Shown: one piece after another, positions 18,606 to 26,924 of the stretch
How the letters are laid out: the number at the start of each line of letters is the position of its first letter
Position numbering within the stretch: the first letter of the stretch is position 1
Source of the DNA: Pseudomonas ceruminis
Lineage (GTDB): Bacteria; Pseudomonadota; Gammaproteobacteria; Pseudomonadales; Pseudomonadaceae
NCBI RefSeq assembly: GCF_021602025.1
Contig: NZ_BQHW01000006.1
Coordinates: forward strand, 231,333 to 295,332
Reading direction: 5' to 3'
Length of the DNA stretch: 64,000 bases
The notes under the pieces: generated by a model
What the model was told of the DNA's origin: nothing
The model's input: the letters and a program-made list of their open reading frames with translations, nothing else
The model's database searches: none
Made by a program: the position numbers and the translations under genes

Positions 18606-19481
18606 ATGAGTGACGAAACCACGGGCAACGAATCTGCCAGTGCCGATCCTGCGCGTCCGAGCGTGCCTGCGATGGCGCCGCCCATCGTGGCCTCCCCGGC
18701 GAAGCGCATCCAGGCCTTTACCGGTGATCCGGATTTCATGACCTCGCTGGCACGGGGCCTTGCTGTCATCCAGGCCTTCCAGGAGCGCAAGCGCCACCTG
18801 ACCATCGCGCAGATAAGCCATCGTACCGAGATCCCCAGGGCAGCCGTACGCCGCTGCCTGCATACGCTGATCAAGCTCGGTTATGCCACCACCGATGGGC
18901 GCACCTACTCGTTGCTGCCCAAGGTGTTGACCCTTGGGCATGCCTACCTGTCTTCGACGCCACTGGCGGTCTCGGCCCAGCCTTACCTGGACCGCATCAG
19001 CGATCAGTTGCACGAAGCCGCCAACATGGCCACGCTCGAAGGTGACGACATTCTTTATATAGCCCGCTCGGCTACGGTCGAGCGGCTGATATCGGTCGAC
19101 CTGTCGGTGGGCGGGCGCTTGCCGGCCTATTGCACTTCCATGGGCCGTATCCTGTTGGCGGCGATGGACGATACGAGCCTACGTGAATACCTCGACCGTG
19201 CTGACCTCAAGGCCCGCACCAGCCGTACCCTGCATGATGCCGAGTCGTTGTTCGCCTGCATTCAACAGGTGCGCGCGCAGGGCTGGTGCGTGGTCGATCA
19301 GGAACTGGAGCAGGGACTACGGTCTATCGCGGTGCCAATCTACGACGCCTCGGGCCAGGTATTGGCGGCGTTGAATGTCAGTACCCATGTAGGGCGTGTG
19401 AGCCGTAGCGAACTGGAACAGCGATTCCTGCCGATCCTGCTGGCTTGCAGCCGTGACCTTTGTCACCAACTGTTTGGCTGA
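18606..19481 (+). CDS. pcaR: IclR-family regulator of beta-ketoadipate genes
   Basis: A 291-residue IclR-type regulator. It has an N-terminal winged helix-turn-helix (TIAQISHRTEIPRAAVRRCLHTLIKLGYA, residues 62-90) and a C-terminal effector domain (LDRISDQLHEAANMATLEGDDILYIARS, SVGGRLPAYCTSMGRILLAAM). PcaR activates pcaIJ and other pca genes in response to beta-ketoadipate. It is encoded at the head of the cluster it controls, with PcaR-like boxes on both sides. GAGGTGAG precedes the ATG. Confidence 0.94.
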   Translation: MSDETTGNESASADPARPSVPAMAPPIVASPAKRIQAFTGDPDFMTSLARGLAVIQAFQERKRHLTIAQISHRTEIPRAAVRRCLHTLIKLGYATTDGRTYSLLPKVLTLGHAYLSSTPLAVSAQPYLDRISDQLHEAANMATLEGDDILYIARSATVERLISVDLSVGGRLPAYCTSMGRILLAAMDDTSLREYLDRADLKARTSRTLHDAESLFACIQQVRAQGWCVVDQELEQGLRSIAVPIYDASGQVLAALNVSTHVGRVSRSELEQRFLPILLACSRDLCHQLFG

Positions 19482-19506
19482 AGCACGTTCGGGTTCAGGT
19501 GGCGCC

Positions 19507-19554
19507 GTGCGCTGTTATCGAACACGCCGGCCGTTTCCTGTTCGATAAACGCAC
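19507..19554. promoter_or_regulatory. PcaR-type operator in the pcaR-pcaK gap
   Basis: gtgcgctgttatcgaac (19507-19523) faces gttcgataaacgcac (19540-19554), a variant of the PcaR 15-mer in inverted order with a 16-base spacer. It lies about 250 bases ahead of pcaK and is the likely control site for pcaK transcription. The rest of this 323-base gap holds a stem-loop (19611-19629) and a possible leader peptide. Confidence 0.6.
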
Positions 19555-19655
19555 AGTGTCGCGCCAGGCGAATTGCGCCCCCGTCATCCACTGATTAATG
19601 TCTCTCGCAACGGTCGGCTTTGCCGACCGAACAAAAAACATAAGAGACGCATACC

Positions 19656-19718
19656 ATGACTACTGTCCTTTCGCTGCTGCGGCCGCACCCGCACGCAGTA
19701 CCGTTGTATCCAGGCTGA
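19656..19718 (+). CDS. Possible 20-residue leader peptide upstream of pcaK
   Basis: A short frame, MTTVLSLLRPHPHAVPLYPG, begins nine bases after AAGAGA and 26 bases after a cggtcggc/gccgaccg stem-loop, in the long leader ahead of pcaK. It is rich in Pro and His. Nothing but position and the ribosome site supports it, and it may be chance. Confidence 0.25.
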   Translation: MTTVLSLLRPHPHAVPLYPG

Positions 19719-19804
19719 CCCAGGCCGCACTTCTTCGACATTGAACCCTGTACTGGTTGCGCTTGTGCAGTGGCTTGACCGTGCCCAATCACTGGATAAC
19801 AACA

Positions 19805-21148
19805 ATGAACAAACCCCAATCTGTCGGGAACTGTCTCGACGTTCAGTCGTTCATCAATGAACAACCGCTGTCGCGTTATCAATGGCGGGTGGTGATCCTT
19901 TGCTTCCTGATTGTCTTTCTCGATGGTCTGGACACGGCGGCCATGGGGTTCATCGCGCCGGCCTTGTCCCAGGAGTGGGGGATCGACCGCGCCAGCCTGG
20001 GGCCGGTGATGAGCGCCGCGTTGATCGGCATGGTGTTCGGCGCCTTGGGTTCCGGGCCACTGGCCGACCGCTTCGGGCGCAAGGGTGTACTGGTAGGGGC
20101 GGTGTTGGTGTTCGGTGGTTTCAGCCTGGCCTCGGCCTATGCCGGCAACGTCGACCAGTTGCTGGTGCTGCGCTTCCTGACGGGCCTGGGGCTGGGCGCT
20201 GGGATGCCCAACGCCACCACGCTGCTGTCCGAATACACCCCGGAGCGCCTCAAGTCGTTGCTGGTGACCAGCATGTTCTGCGGCTTCAACCTGGGCATGG
20301 CGGGCGGTGGGTTCATTTCCGCCAAGATGATCCCGGCGTACGGCTGGCACAGCCTGCTGGTGATCGGTGGCGTGCTGCCGCTGTTGCTGGCGCTGGTGCT
20401 GATGGTGTGGCTGCCGGAGTCGGCGCGTTTTCTGGTCGTACGCAACCGTGGTACTGACAAGGTGCGCAAGACCCTGGCACCGATTGCCCCCGCCGTCGTG
20501 GCGCAGGCAGCCAGCTTCAGCGTACCGGAACAGAAAGCCGTGGCGGCGCGCAATGTCTTCGCCGTGATTTTCTCCGGTACTTATGGGCTGGGCACCTTGC
20601 TGCTGTGGCTGACCTATTTCATGGGCCTGGTGATCGTCTACCTGCTGACCAGTTGGCTGCCGACGCTGATGCGCGACAGTGGCGCGAGCATGGAACAGGC
20701 GGCGTTCATCGGTGCGTTGTTCCAGTTCGGTGGCGTGCTCAGTGCAGTGGCAGTGGGGTGGGCCATGGACCGCTACAACCCGCACAAGGTCATCGGCGTT
20801 TTCTACTTGCTGGCGGGCGTATTTGCCTACGCAGTCGGGCAGAGCCTGGGCAACATTACCCTGCTGGCGGCCCTGGTGCTCATTGCCGGGATGTGCGTGA
20901 ACGGCGCGCAGTCGGCGATGCCTTCGTTGGCGGCGCGGTTCTATCCGACCCAGGGGCGTGCCACGGGTGTGTCCTGGATGCTGGGTATCGGGCGCTTCGG
21001 CGCGATTCTAGGGGCCTGGAGTGGCGCTACCCTGCTGGGCCTGGGCTGGAACTTCGAGCAAGTGCTGACGGCGCTGCTGGTGCCAGCGGCGTTGGCGACG
21101 GTGGGGGTGATCGTGAAGGGGCTGGTCAGCCACGCAGACGCGACCTGA
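19805..21148 (+). CDS. pcaK: 4-hydroxybenzoate/protocatechuate transporter and chemoreceptor-like permease
   Basis: A 447-residue major facilitator of the aromatic acid:H+ symporter family with 12 predicted membrane helices. The DGLDTAAMGFIAPAL motif in helix 1 and GPLADRFGRKGV in the helix 2-3 loop are the conserved PcaK signatures; a second DRYNPHK-type loop motif lies between helices 8 and 9. PcaK imports 4-hydroxybenzoate and protocatechuate and contributes to chemotaxis toward them. The ATG at 19805 gives the usual MNKPQSVGN start; longer in-frame starts lack a ribosome site. Confidence 0.93.
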   Translation: MNKPQSVGNCLDVQSFINEQPLSRYQWRVVILCFLIVFLDGLDTAAMGFIAPALSQEWGIDRASLGPVMSAALIGMVFGALGSGPLADRFGRKGVLVGAVLVFGGFSLASAYAGNVDQLLVLRFLTGLGLGAGMPNATTLLSEYTPERLKSLLVTSMFCGFNLGMAGGGFISAKMIPAYGWHSLLVIGGVLPLLLALVLMVWLPESARFLVVRNRGTDKVRKTLAPIAPAVVAQAASFSVPEQKAVAARNVFAVIFSGTYGLGTLLLWLTYFMGLVIVYLLTSWLPTLMRDSGASMEQAAFIGALFQFGGVLSAVAVGWAMDRYNPHKVIGVFYLLAGVFAYAVGQSLGNITLLAALVLIAGMCVNGAQSAMPSLAARFYPTQGRATGVSWMLGIGRFGAILGAWSGATLLGLGWNFEQVLTALLVPAALATVGVIVKGLVSHADAT

Positions 21149-21183
21149 CTGGAAGCAGGGAATGGATAGGGAGACAACAAATC

Positions 21184-21214
21184 GTTCGATAATCGCACCA
21201 ATAGTCGATTATCG
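21184..21214. promoter_or_regulatory. PcaR-type operator/promoter before pcaI
   Basis: The 15-mer gttcgataatcgcac (21184-21198) is followed by an inverted half-site cgattatcg (21206-21214), 68 bases before pcaI. In P. putida, PcaR is known to bind the -35 and -10 elements of the pcaIJ promoter, and this site has that arrangement. Confidence 0.75.
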
Positions 21215-21281
21215 GATTGTAAGTCACCCACCTGTCTCCTTAATCTGAGTTCAACGTAGCACCCTGACCAGGAGTCTCCAC

Positions 21282-22142
21282 ATGGCTGCAATTCTCCCCC
21301 TTCACGACGCCGTGAAGCAGTTCATCCAGGACGGCGATACCGTCGCCCTCGAAGGCTTCACCCACCTGATCCCGACCGCTGCCGGCCACGAGATCATCCG
21401 TCAGGGCAAGCGCGACCTGACGCTGGTACGCATGACCCCGGACCTGATCTACGATCAGTTGATCGGCGCCGGTTGCGCCAGCAAGCTGATCTTCTCGTGG
21501 GGGGGGAACCCGGGCGTAGGGTCGCTGCACCGCCTGCGCGATGCGGTCGAAAAGCAATGGCCGCATGCGATCGACATCGAAGAGCATAGCCACGCCGACC
21601 TTGCCAATGCCTATGTTGCCGGTGCGTCCGGCCTGCCGTTCGCGGTGCTGCGTGCCTACGCAGGTTCCGACCTGCCGAAGGTCAACCCGCTGATCAAGAG
21701 CGTCACTTGCCCGTTCACCGGTGAAGTGCTGGCCGCCGTGCCATCGGTGCGCCCGGATGTGACTGTAATCCACGCGCAGAAGGCCGACCGCAAAGGCAAT
21801 GTACTGTTGTGGGGCATCCTTGGCGTGCAGAAAGAAGCGGCCCTTGCAGCCAAGCGCTGCATCGTCACCGTCGAAGAGATCGTTGATGACCTGCAGGCCC
21901 CGATGAACGCCTGTGTGCTGCCGACCTGGGCCCTCAGCGCCGTGTGCCTGGTCCCGGGGGGCGCGCACCCGTCCTACGCCCATGGCTACTACGAGCGTGA
22001 CAACCGCTTCTATCAGGACTGGGACCCGATCGCGCGCAACCGCGAGTCGTTCAGCGCCTGGATCGACACCTATATCCGTGGTACCGCCGACTTCAATGAA
22101 TTCAAGGCCAAGCTGGCCAGCACCGCGGAGGCTGCACAATGA
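21282..22142 (+). CDS. pcaI: 3-oxoadipate CoA-transferase subunit A (CatI/PcaI long type)
   Basis: A 286-residue family I CoA-transferase alpha subunit that, with PcaJ, moves CoA from succinyl-CoA to 3-oxoadipate. The SWGGNPGVGS segment near residue 70 is the glycine-rich loop of the alpha subunit, and AEKADRKGN-like QKADRKGNVLLWG lies near 166. At 286 residues it is longer than the 231-residue PcaI that I remember from KT2440 and resembles the CatI form of other pseudomonads. GGAGTC precedes the ATG. The stop overlaps the pcaJ start. Confidence 0.9.
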   Translation: MAAILPLHDAVKQFIQDGDTVALEGFTHLIPTAAGHEIIRQGKRDLTLVRMTPDLIYDQLIGAGCASKLIFSWGGNPGVGSLHRLRDAVEKQWPHAIDIEEHSHADLANAYVAGASGLPFAVLRAYAGSDLPKVNPLIKSVTCPFTGEVLAAVPSVRPDVTVIHAQKADRKGNVLLWGILGVQKEAALAAKRCIVTVEEIVDDLQAPMNACVLPTWALSAVCLVPGGAHPSYAHGYYERDNRFYQDWDPIARNRESFSAWIDTYIRGTADFNEFKAKLASTAEAAQ

Positions 22143-22918
22143 GCTACTCCACCTCTGAAATGATGACCGTTGCCGCTGCCCGTCGCCTGCGTAACGGGGC
22201 TGTCTGCTTCGTCGGCATTGGCCTGCCGTCCAAGGCCGCCAACCTGGCGCGCCTGACCTCGTCGCCAGACGTGGTGCTGATTTACGAGTCCGGCCCGATC
22301 GGCGCCAAGCCAAGCGTGTTGCCCCTGTCGATCGGCGACGGTGAGCTGGCCGAAACCGCTGATACAGTGGTGCCCACTGGCGAGATCTTCCGCTACTGGT
22401 TGCAAGGGGGCCGTATCGATGTTGGCTTTTTGGGTGCAGCCCAGGTCGATCGCTTCGGCAACATCAACACCACCGTGGTCGGTGATTACCATGCGCCCAA
22501 GACCCGCCTGCCGGGCGCCGGTGGCGCGCCGGAGATCGCTGGCTCGGCCAAGCAGGTGCTGATCATCCTCAAACAGTCGCCACGTGCGTTTGTCGACAAG
22601 CTCGACTTCATCACTTCGGTCGGCCACGGTGAAGGCGGGGATTCGCGCAAGCGGCTGGGCCTGCCGGGCGAAGGGCCGGTCGGTATCATCACCGACCTGT
22701 GCATCATGGAGCCGGAGGCTGGTACCCACGAATTCGTCGTGACCTCGATCCACCCAGGGGTGACCCGCGAGCAGATTGTCGCCGCCACCGGCTGGCCAAT
22801 CCGTTTCGCTGAAAACGTACAAAGCACCAGCGCGCCGACCGATGTCGAGCTGGGCGCACTACGCGATCTGGAAGCCCGTACCGCCGTTGCTCATGGCCAG
22901 GTAGCAGGAGAAGCATGA
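22139..22918 (+). CDS. pcaJ: 3-oxoadipate CoA-transferase subunit B (CatJ/PcaJ long type)
   Basis: A 259-residue beta subunit of the CoA transferase. The active-site glutamate lies in VVLIYESGPIGAKP near residue 50, the residue that forms the acyl-CoA thioester. GFLGAAQVDRFGNINTTVVG and FVTSVGHGEGG-like segments follow. It starts on an ATGA overlap with pcaI and ends overlapping pcaF, so the three are translated together. The 259-residue length again fits the CatJ form and not the shorter 213-residue PcaJ. Confidence 0.9.
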   Translation: MSYSTSEMMTVAAARRLRNGAVCFVGIGLPSKAANLARLTSSPDVVLIYESGPIGAKPSVLPLSIGDGELAETADTVVPTGEIFRYWLQGGRIDVGFLGAAQVDRFGNINTTVVGDYHAPKTRLPGAGGAPEIAGSAKQVLIILKQSPRAFVDKLDFITSVGHGEGGDSRKRLGLPGEGPVGIITDLCIMEPEAGTHEFVVTSIHPGVTREQIVAATGWPIRFAENVQSTSAPTDVELGALRDLEARTAVAHGQVAGEA

Positions 22919-24120
22919 TGCGTGAGGTATTCATCTGTGACGCCATCCGTACCCCCATCGGCCGCTTCGGCGGCGCCCTGGCCAGCGTACGTGCCGACGA
23001 CCTGGCGGCGGTGCCGCTGAAGGCGCTGATCGAGCGCAACCCCTCGGTACAGTGGGAGCAACTCGACGAAGTGTTTTTCGGTTGCGCCAACCAGGCCGGT
23101 GAGGACAACCGCAACGTGGCGCGGATGGCGTTGCTCCTGGCCGGCCTGCCCGAGAGCATCCCCGGCGTGACCCTCAACCGCCTGTGCGCTTCGGGCATGG
23201 ACGCCATCGGCACTGCTTTTCGTGCCATCGCCAGCGGTGAGATGGAGCTGGCCATCGCCGGCGGCGTCGAGTCGATGTCCCGTGCGCCGTTTGTCATGGG
23301 CAAGGCTGAGAGCGGCTACTCGCGCAACATGAAGCTGGAAGACACGACTATCGGCTGGCGCTTCATCAACCCGCTGATGAAAAGCCAGTACGGCGTGGAT
23401 TCGATGCCTGAAACGGCTGATAACGTCGCCGACGATTACCAGGTTTCGCGCGCTGACCAAGATGCCTTTGCCCTGCGCAGTCAGCAGAAGGCCGCGGCGG
23501 CCCAGGCTGCCGGCTTCTTCGCCGAAGAGATCGTGCCGGTGCGTATCGCCCACAAGAAAGGCGAAACCCTCGTCGAGCACGATGAGCACTTGCGCCCGGA
23601 AACCACACTTGAGGCACTGGCACGGCTCAAGCCGGTCAATGGCCCGGACAAGACTGTCACTGCCGGCAACGCCTCGGGTGTCAATGACGGTGCGGCGGCC
23701 TTGATCCTGGCTTCGGCGCAAGCGGTGAAGCAGCACGGCCTGACCCCGCGTGCCCGGGTGCTGGGCATGGCCAGCGCGGGTGTGGCGCCACGGGTCATGG
23801 GTATCGGCCCGGTGCAAGCCGTACGCAAGTTGACCGAGCGCCTGGGCGTTGCGGTAAGCGATTTCGACGTGATCGAACTCAACGAAGCGTTCGCCAGCCA
23901 GGGCTTGGCAGTGCTGCGCGCGTTGGGCGTGGCTGATGATGCGCCGCAGGTAAACCCGAACGGTGGCGCAATCGCCTTGGGCCATCCGCTGGGCATGAGT
24001 GGTGCGCGCCTGGTGCTGACGGCGTTGCATCAACTTGAGAAGCAGGGTGGTCGCAAGGCCTTGGCGACCATGTGTGTGGGCGTCGGCCAAGGTTTGGCGC
24101 TGGCCATCGAGCGCGTTTAA
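22915..24120 (+). CDS. pcaF: Beta-ketoadipyl-CoA thiolase
   Basis: A 401-residue thiolase that cleaves beta-ketoadipyl-CoA to succinyl-CoA and acetyl-CoA, the last step of the pathway. Visible active-site elements are the nucleophile Cys in NRLCASGMDAIG near residue 91, the NEAFASQGLAV loop, the His in NPNGGAIALGHPLGMSGARL near 357 and the second Cys in TMCVGVGQG near 387. It overlaps pcaJ by four bases. A REP-like hairpin follows its stop. Confidence 0.95.
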   Translation: MMREVFICDAIRTPIGRFGGALASVRADDLAAVPLKALIERNPSVQWEQLDEVFFGCANQAGEDNRNVARMALLLAGLPESIPGVTLNRLCASGMDAIGTAFRAIASGEMELAIAGGVESMSRAPFVMGKAESGYSRNMKLEDTTIGWRFINPLMKSQYGVDSMPETADNVADDYQVSRADQDAFALRSQQKAAAAQAAGFFAEEIVPVRIAHKKGETLVEHDEHLRPETTLEALARLKPVNGPDKTVTAGNASGVNDGAAALILASAQAVKQHGLTPRARVLGMASAGVAPRVMGIGPVQAVRKLTERLGVAVSDFDVIELNEAFASQGLAVLRALGVADDAPQVNPNGGAIALGHPLGMSGARLVLTALHQLEKQGGRKALATMCVGVGQGLALAIERV

Positions 24121-24128
24121 CCTGCGTC

Positions 24129-24160
24129 GGCCGCTTCGCGGGTCTACCCGCGAAGCGGCC
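24129..24160. repeat. REP-like hairpin after pcaF
   Basis: Arms ggccgcttcgcgggt and acccgcgaagcggcc are perfect over 15 bp with a two-base loop, matching the cgcgggtNtacccgcg core of Pseudomonas REP elements. It may dampen readthrough from pcaF into pcaT or protect the upstream mRNA. Confidence 0.75.
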
Positions 24161-24214
24161 GGTGTTGTACGACACAAGGCCAATTGCTAGCCCCTGAAGC
24201 GGAACGGTGTGTTA

Positions 24215-24238
24215 CTAGGTATGTCTAGACTTACCTAG
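24215..24238. promoter_or_regulatory. CTAG-rich 24-bp palindrome upstream of pcaT
   Basis: The segment ctaggtatgtct/agacttacctag is a near-perfect palindrome (one mismatched pair per arm set) ending 23 bases before the pcaT start, with three CTAG tetranucleotides, which are rare in this genome type. It could be an operator or a small stem-loop at the head of a separate pcaTBDC transcript. Confidence 0.5.
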
Positions 24239-24261
24239 GACCTTCCAGGAGTAAAACCGTC

Positions 24262-25551
24262 ATGACCTCAGCCTATTACACCGGTGAAGAACGCAGTAAA
24301 CGCATCTTCGCCATCGTCGGTGCCTCTTCCGGCAACTTGGTGGAATGGTTCGACTTCTACGTCTATGCCTTCTGCGCGATCTATTTCGCCCCGGCCTTCT
24401 TCCCCTCCGACGACCCCACCGTGCAGTTGCTCAATACGGCTGGTGTATTTGCTGCGGGCTTCCTGATGCGTCCCATTGGTGGCTGGATCTTCGGCCGCCT
24501 GGCCGACCGCCATGGCCGCAAGAATTCGCTGATGATCTCGGTGCTGATGATGTGCTTCGGCTCGCTCATGATCGCCTGCCTGCCCACCTACTCGAGCATC
24601 GGCACCTGGGCGCCGGCGCTGCTGTTGCTCGCCCGCTTGATCCAGGGCCTGTCGGTGGGGGGCGAATACGGCACCACCGCGACCTACATGAGTGAGGTGG
24701 CGCTGCGTGGCCAGCGTGGCTTCTTCGCGTCGTTCCAGTACGTGACCCTGATTGGCGGCCAACTGCTGGCTGTGCTGGTGGTGGTGGTCCTGCAGCAACT
24801 GCTGACCGAAGACGAACTGCGTGCCTGGGGATGGCGTGTACCGTTCGTGGTCGGCGCCGTCGCGGCGTTGATCTCGCTGATGCTGCGCCGCTCGCTGCAC
24901 GAAACCAGCAGCGCCGAAACCCGCAAGGACAAGGACGCCGGTTCCATCAAAGGCCTGTTCCGCAACCACGCCGCAGCCTTCATCACCGTGCTTGGTTACA
25001 CCGCTGGCGGCTCGCTGATCTTCTACACCTTCACCACCTACATGCAGAAGTACCTGGTCAACACTGCCGGCATGACGGCCAAGAACGCCAGCTACGTGAT
25101 GACCGGTGCGCTGTTCCTGTTCATGGTCTTGCAGCCGTTCTTTGGCATGCTCTCTGACCGCATTGGCCGACGCAATTCGATGCTGCTCTTCGGGGCCTTG
25201 GGTACGCTGTTCACCGTGCCGTTGCTGATGGCGTTGAAGACCGTGAGCAGCCCGTTCATGGCGTTCGTGCTGGTAACCCTGGCGCTGTGCATCGTCAGTT
25301 TCTACACCTCGATCAGCGGCCTGGTGAAGGCCGAGATGTTCCCGCCGCAGGTGCGCGCGTTGGGCGTAGGCCTGGCGTATGCGGTGGCCAACGCGGTGTT
25401 CGGGGGGTCGGCCGAATACGTGGCGCTTGGCCTGAAAACCCTGGGCATGGAAAACACCTTCTACTGGTACGTGACGGCCATGATGGCAATCGCTTTCCTG
25501 TTTAGCCTGCGCCTGCCGAAACAGGCGGCGTACCTGCACCATGATGACTAA
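24262..25551 (+). CDS. pcaT: MFS dicarboxylate/beta-ketoadipate transporter
   Basis: A 429-residue metabolite:H+ symporter of the KgtP family with 12 helices. Signatures are [17 protein letters not shown]-like [19 protein letters not shown] at residue 15, the [21 protein letters not shown] loop near 76 and a second [14 protein letters not shown] loop. PcaT in P. putida takes up beta-ketoadipate. It lies between pcaF and pcaB with 141 bases on its 5' side and nine on its 3' side, so it probably heads the second half of the operon. CCAGGAG precedes the ATG. Confidence 0.9.
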   Translation: MTSAYYTGEERSKRIFAIVGASSGNLVEWFDFYVYAFCAIYFAPAFFPSDDPTVQLLNTAGVFAAGFLMRPIGGWIFGRLADRHGRKNSLMISVLMMCFGSLMIACLPTYSSIGTWAPALLLLARLIQGLSVGGEYGTTATYMSEVALRGQRGFFASFQYVTLIGGQLLAVLVVVVLQQLLTEDELRAWGWRVPFVVGAVAALISLMLRRSLHETSSAETRKDKDAGSIKGLFRNHAAAFITVLGYTAGGSLIFYTFTTYMQKYLVNTAGMTAKNASYVMTGALFLFMVLQPFFGMLSDRIGRRNSMLLFGALGTLFTVPLLMALKTVSSPFMAFVLVTLALCIVSFYTSISGLVKAEMFPPQVRALGVGLAYAVANAVFGGSAEYVALGLKTLGMENTFYWYVTAMMAIAFLFSLRLPKQAAYLHHDD

Positions 25552-25560
25552 GGACGCTGC

Positions 25561-26913
25561 ATGACCCACCAATTGTTCGACGCCTACTTCACCGCGCCGG
25601 CCATGCGCGAGGTGTTCTCTGACCGTGGCCGCCTGCAAGGCATGCTCGATTTCGAGGCGGCTCTGGCCCGCGCCGAAGCCGGCGCTGGGTTGGTGCCCCA
25701 CAGCGCGGTGGCCGCCATTGAGGCCGCCTGCCAGGCCGAGCGCTATGACACCCGTGCGCTGGCCGATGCCATTGCCACGGCAGGCAACTCGGCCATCCCG
25801 CTGGTCAAGGCGTTGGGTAAGGTGATCGCCAGTGGTGTGCCGGAGGCCGAACGTTATGTGCACCTGGGGGCCACCAGCCAGGACGCGATGGACACCGGGC
25901 TGGTGCTGCAATTGCGTGACGCCCTCGCGTTGATCGAGGCCGACCTGGCCAAGTTGGCCGACACCCTGTCGCACCAGGCCCTGCAGCATGCCGATACGCC
26001 CTTGGTAGGCCGCACCTGGCTGCAACATGCAACACCGGTGACGTGGGGCATGAAGCTGGCAGGCGTGCTCGGCGCCATCACTCGGCATCGCCAACGGCTG
26101 CAGGAACTGCGCCCGCGTCTGCTGGTGCTGCAGTTCGGCGGCGCCTCTGGCAGCCTTGCGGCGCTGGGCAGCAAGGCGATGGCGGTCGCCGAGGGCCTGG
26201 CCGAACAGCTCAAGCTGAACCTGCCCGAGCAGCCCTGGCATACCCAGCGCGACCGCCTGGTGGAGTTTGCCGCTGTGCTGGGCCTGATTGCCGGTAGCCT
26301 GGGCAAGTTCGGCCGTGATATCAGCCTGCTGATGCAGACCGAGGCCGGGGAAGTGTTCGAGCCTTCGGCGCCCGGCAAGGGTGGTTCGTCAACCATGCCG
26401 CATAAGCGCAACCCGGTGGGGGCGGCAGTACTGATCGGCGCTGCCACCCGCGTGCCGGGCCTGCTCTCGACACTGTTCACCGCCATGCCGCAGGAACATG
26501 AGCGCAGTCTCGGCCTGTGGCATGCCGAGTGGGAAACCCTGCCGGACATCTGCTGCCTGGTGTCCGGCGCGCTGCGCCAGGCCCAGGTGATTGCCGAGGG
26601 TATGGAGGTGGACGCCGAGCGTATGCGCCGCAATCTTGACCTGACCCAGGGCCTGGTGCTGGCCGAAGCGGTGAGCATTGTCCTCGCCCAGCGCGTGGGC
26701 CGCGACCGCGCCCATCATCTGCTGGAGCAATGCTGCCAGCGCGCCGTGGCCGAACAGCGCCCGTTGCGCGCCGTGCTCGGTGACGAGCCGCAGGTCACCG
26801 CCGAGCTGACCGAGCAAGAACTCGACCGTCTGCTAGACCCGGCCCATTACCTGGGCCAGGCCCGCGTCTGGGTGGCGCGCGCCGTGGCTGAACATCAACG
26901 TTTGACTGCCTGA
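25561..26913 (+). CDS. pcaB: 3-carboxy-cis,cis-muconate cycloisomerase
   Basis: A 450-residue member of the aspartase/fumarase superfamily that lactonises 3-carboxymuconate to 4-carboxymuconolactone. The superfamily signature GGSSTMPHKRNPVGA lies near residue 276, with LGATSQDAMDTGLVLQLRD near 100 and the WLQHATPVTWGMK region near 155. Length is normal. It starts nine bases after pcaT and precedes pcaD, consistent with cotranscription. The 3,4-dioxygenase genes pcaGH that feed it are not in this window. Confidence 0.95.
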   Translation: MTHQLFDAYFTAPAMREVFSDRGRLQGMLDFEAALARAEAGAGLVPHSAVAAIEAACQAERYDTRALADAIATAGNSAIPLVKALGKVIASGVPEAERYVHLGATSQDAMDTGLVLQLRDALALIEADLAKLADTLSHQALQHADTPLVGRTWLQHATPVTWGMKLAGVLGAITRHRQRLQELRPRLLVLQFGGASGSLAALGSKAMAVAEGLAEQLKLNLPEQPWHTQRDRLVEFAAVLGLIAGSLGKFGRDISLLMQTEAGEVFEPSAPGKGGSSTMPHKRNPVGAAVLIGAATRVPGLLSTLFTAMPQEHERSLGLWHAEWETLPDICCLVSGALRQAQVIAEGMEVDAERMRRNLDLTQGLVLAEAVSIVLAQRVGRDRAHHLLEQCCQRAVAEQRPLRAVLGDEPQVTAELTEQELDRLLDPAHYLGQARVWVARAVAEHQRLTA

Positions 26914-26924
26914 AGGAGACCGCT

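Noticed and set aside
24268-26241. A 657-codon minus-strand frame over pcaT and pcaB
   Set aside because: Mirror of two well-supported pca genes; Gln/His/Arg-rich product.
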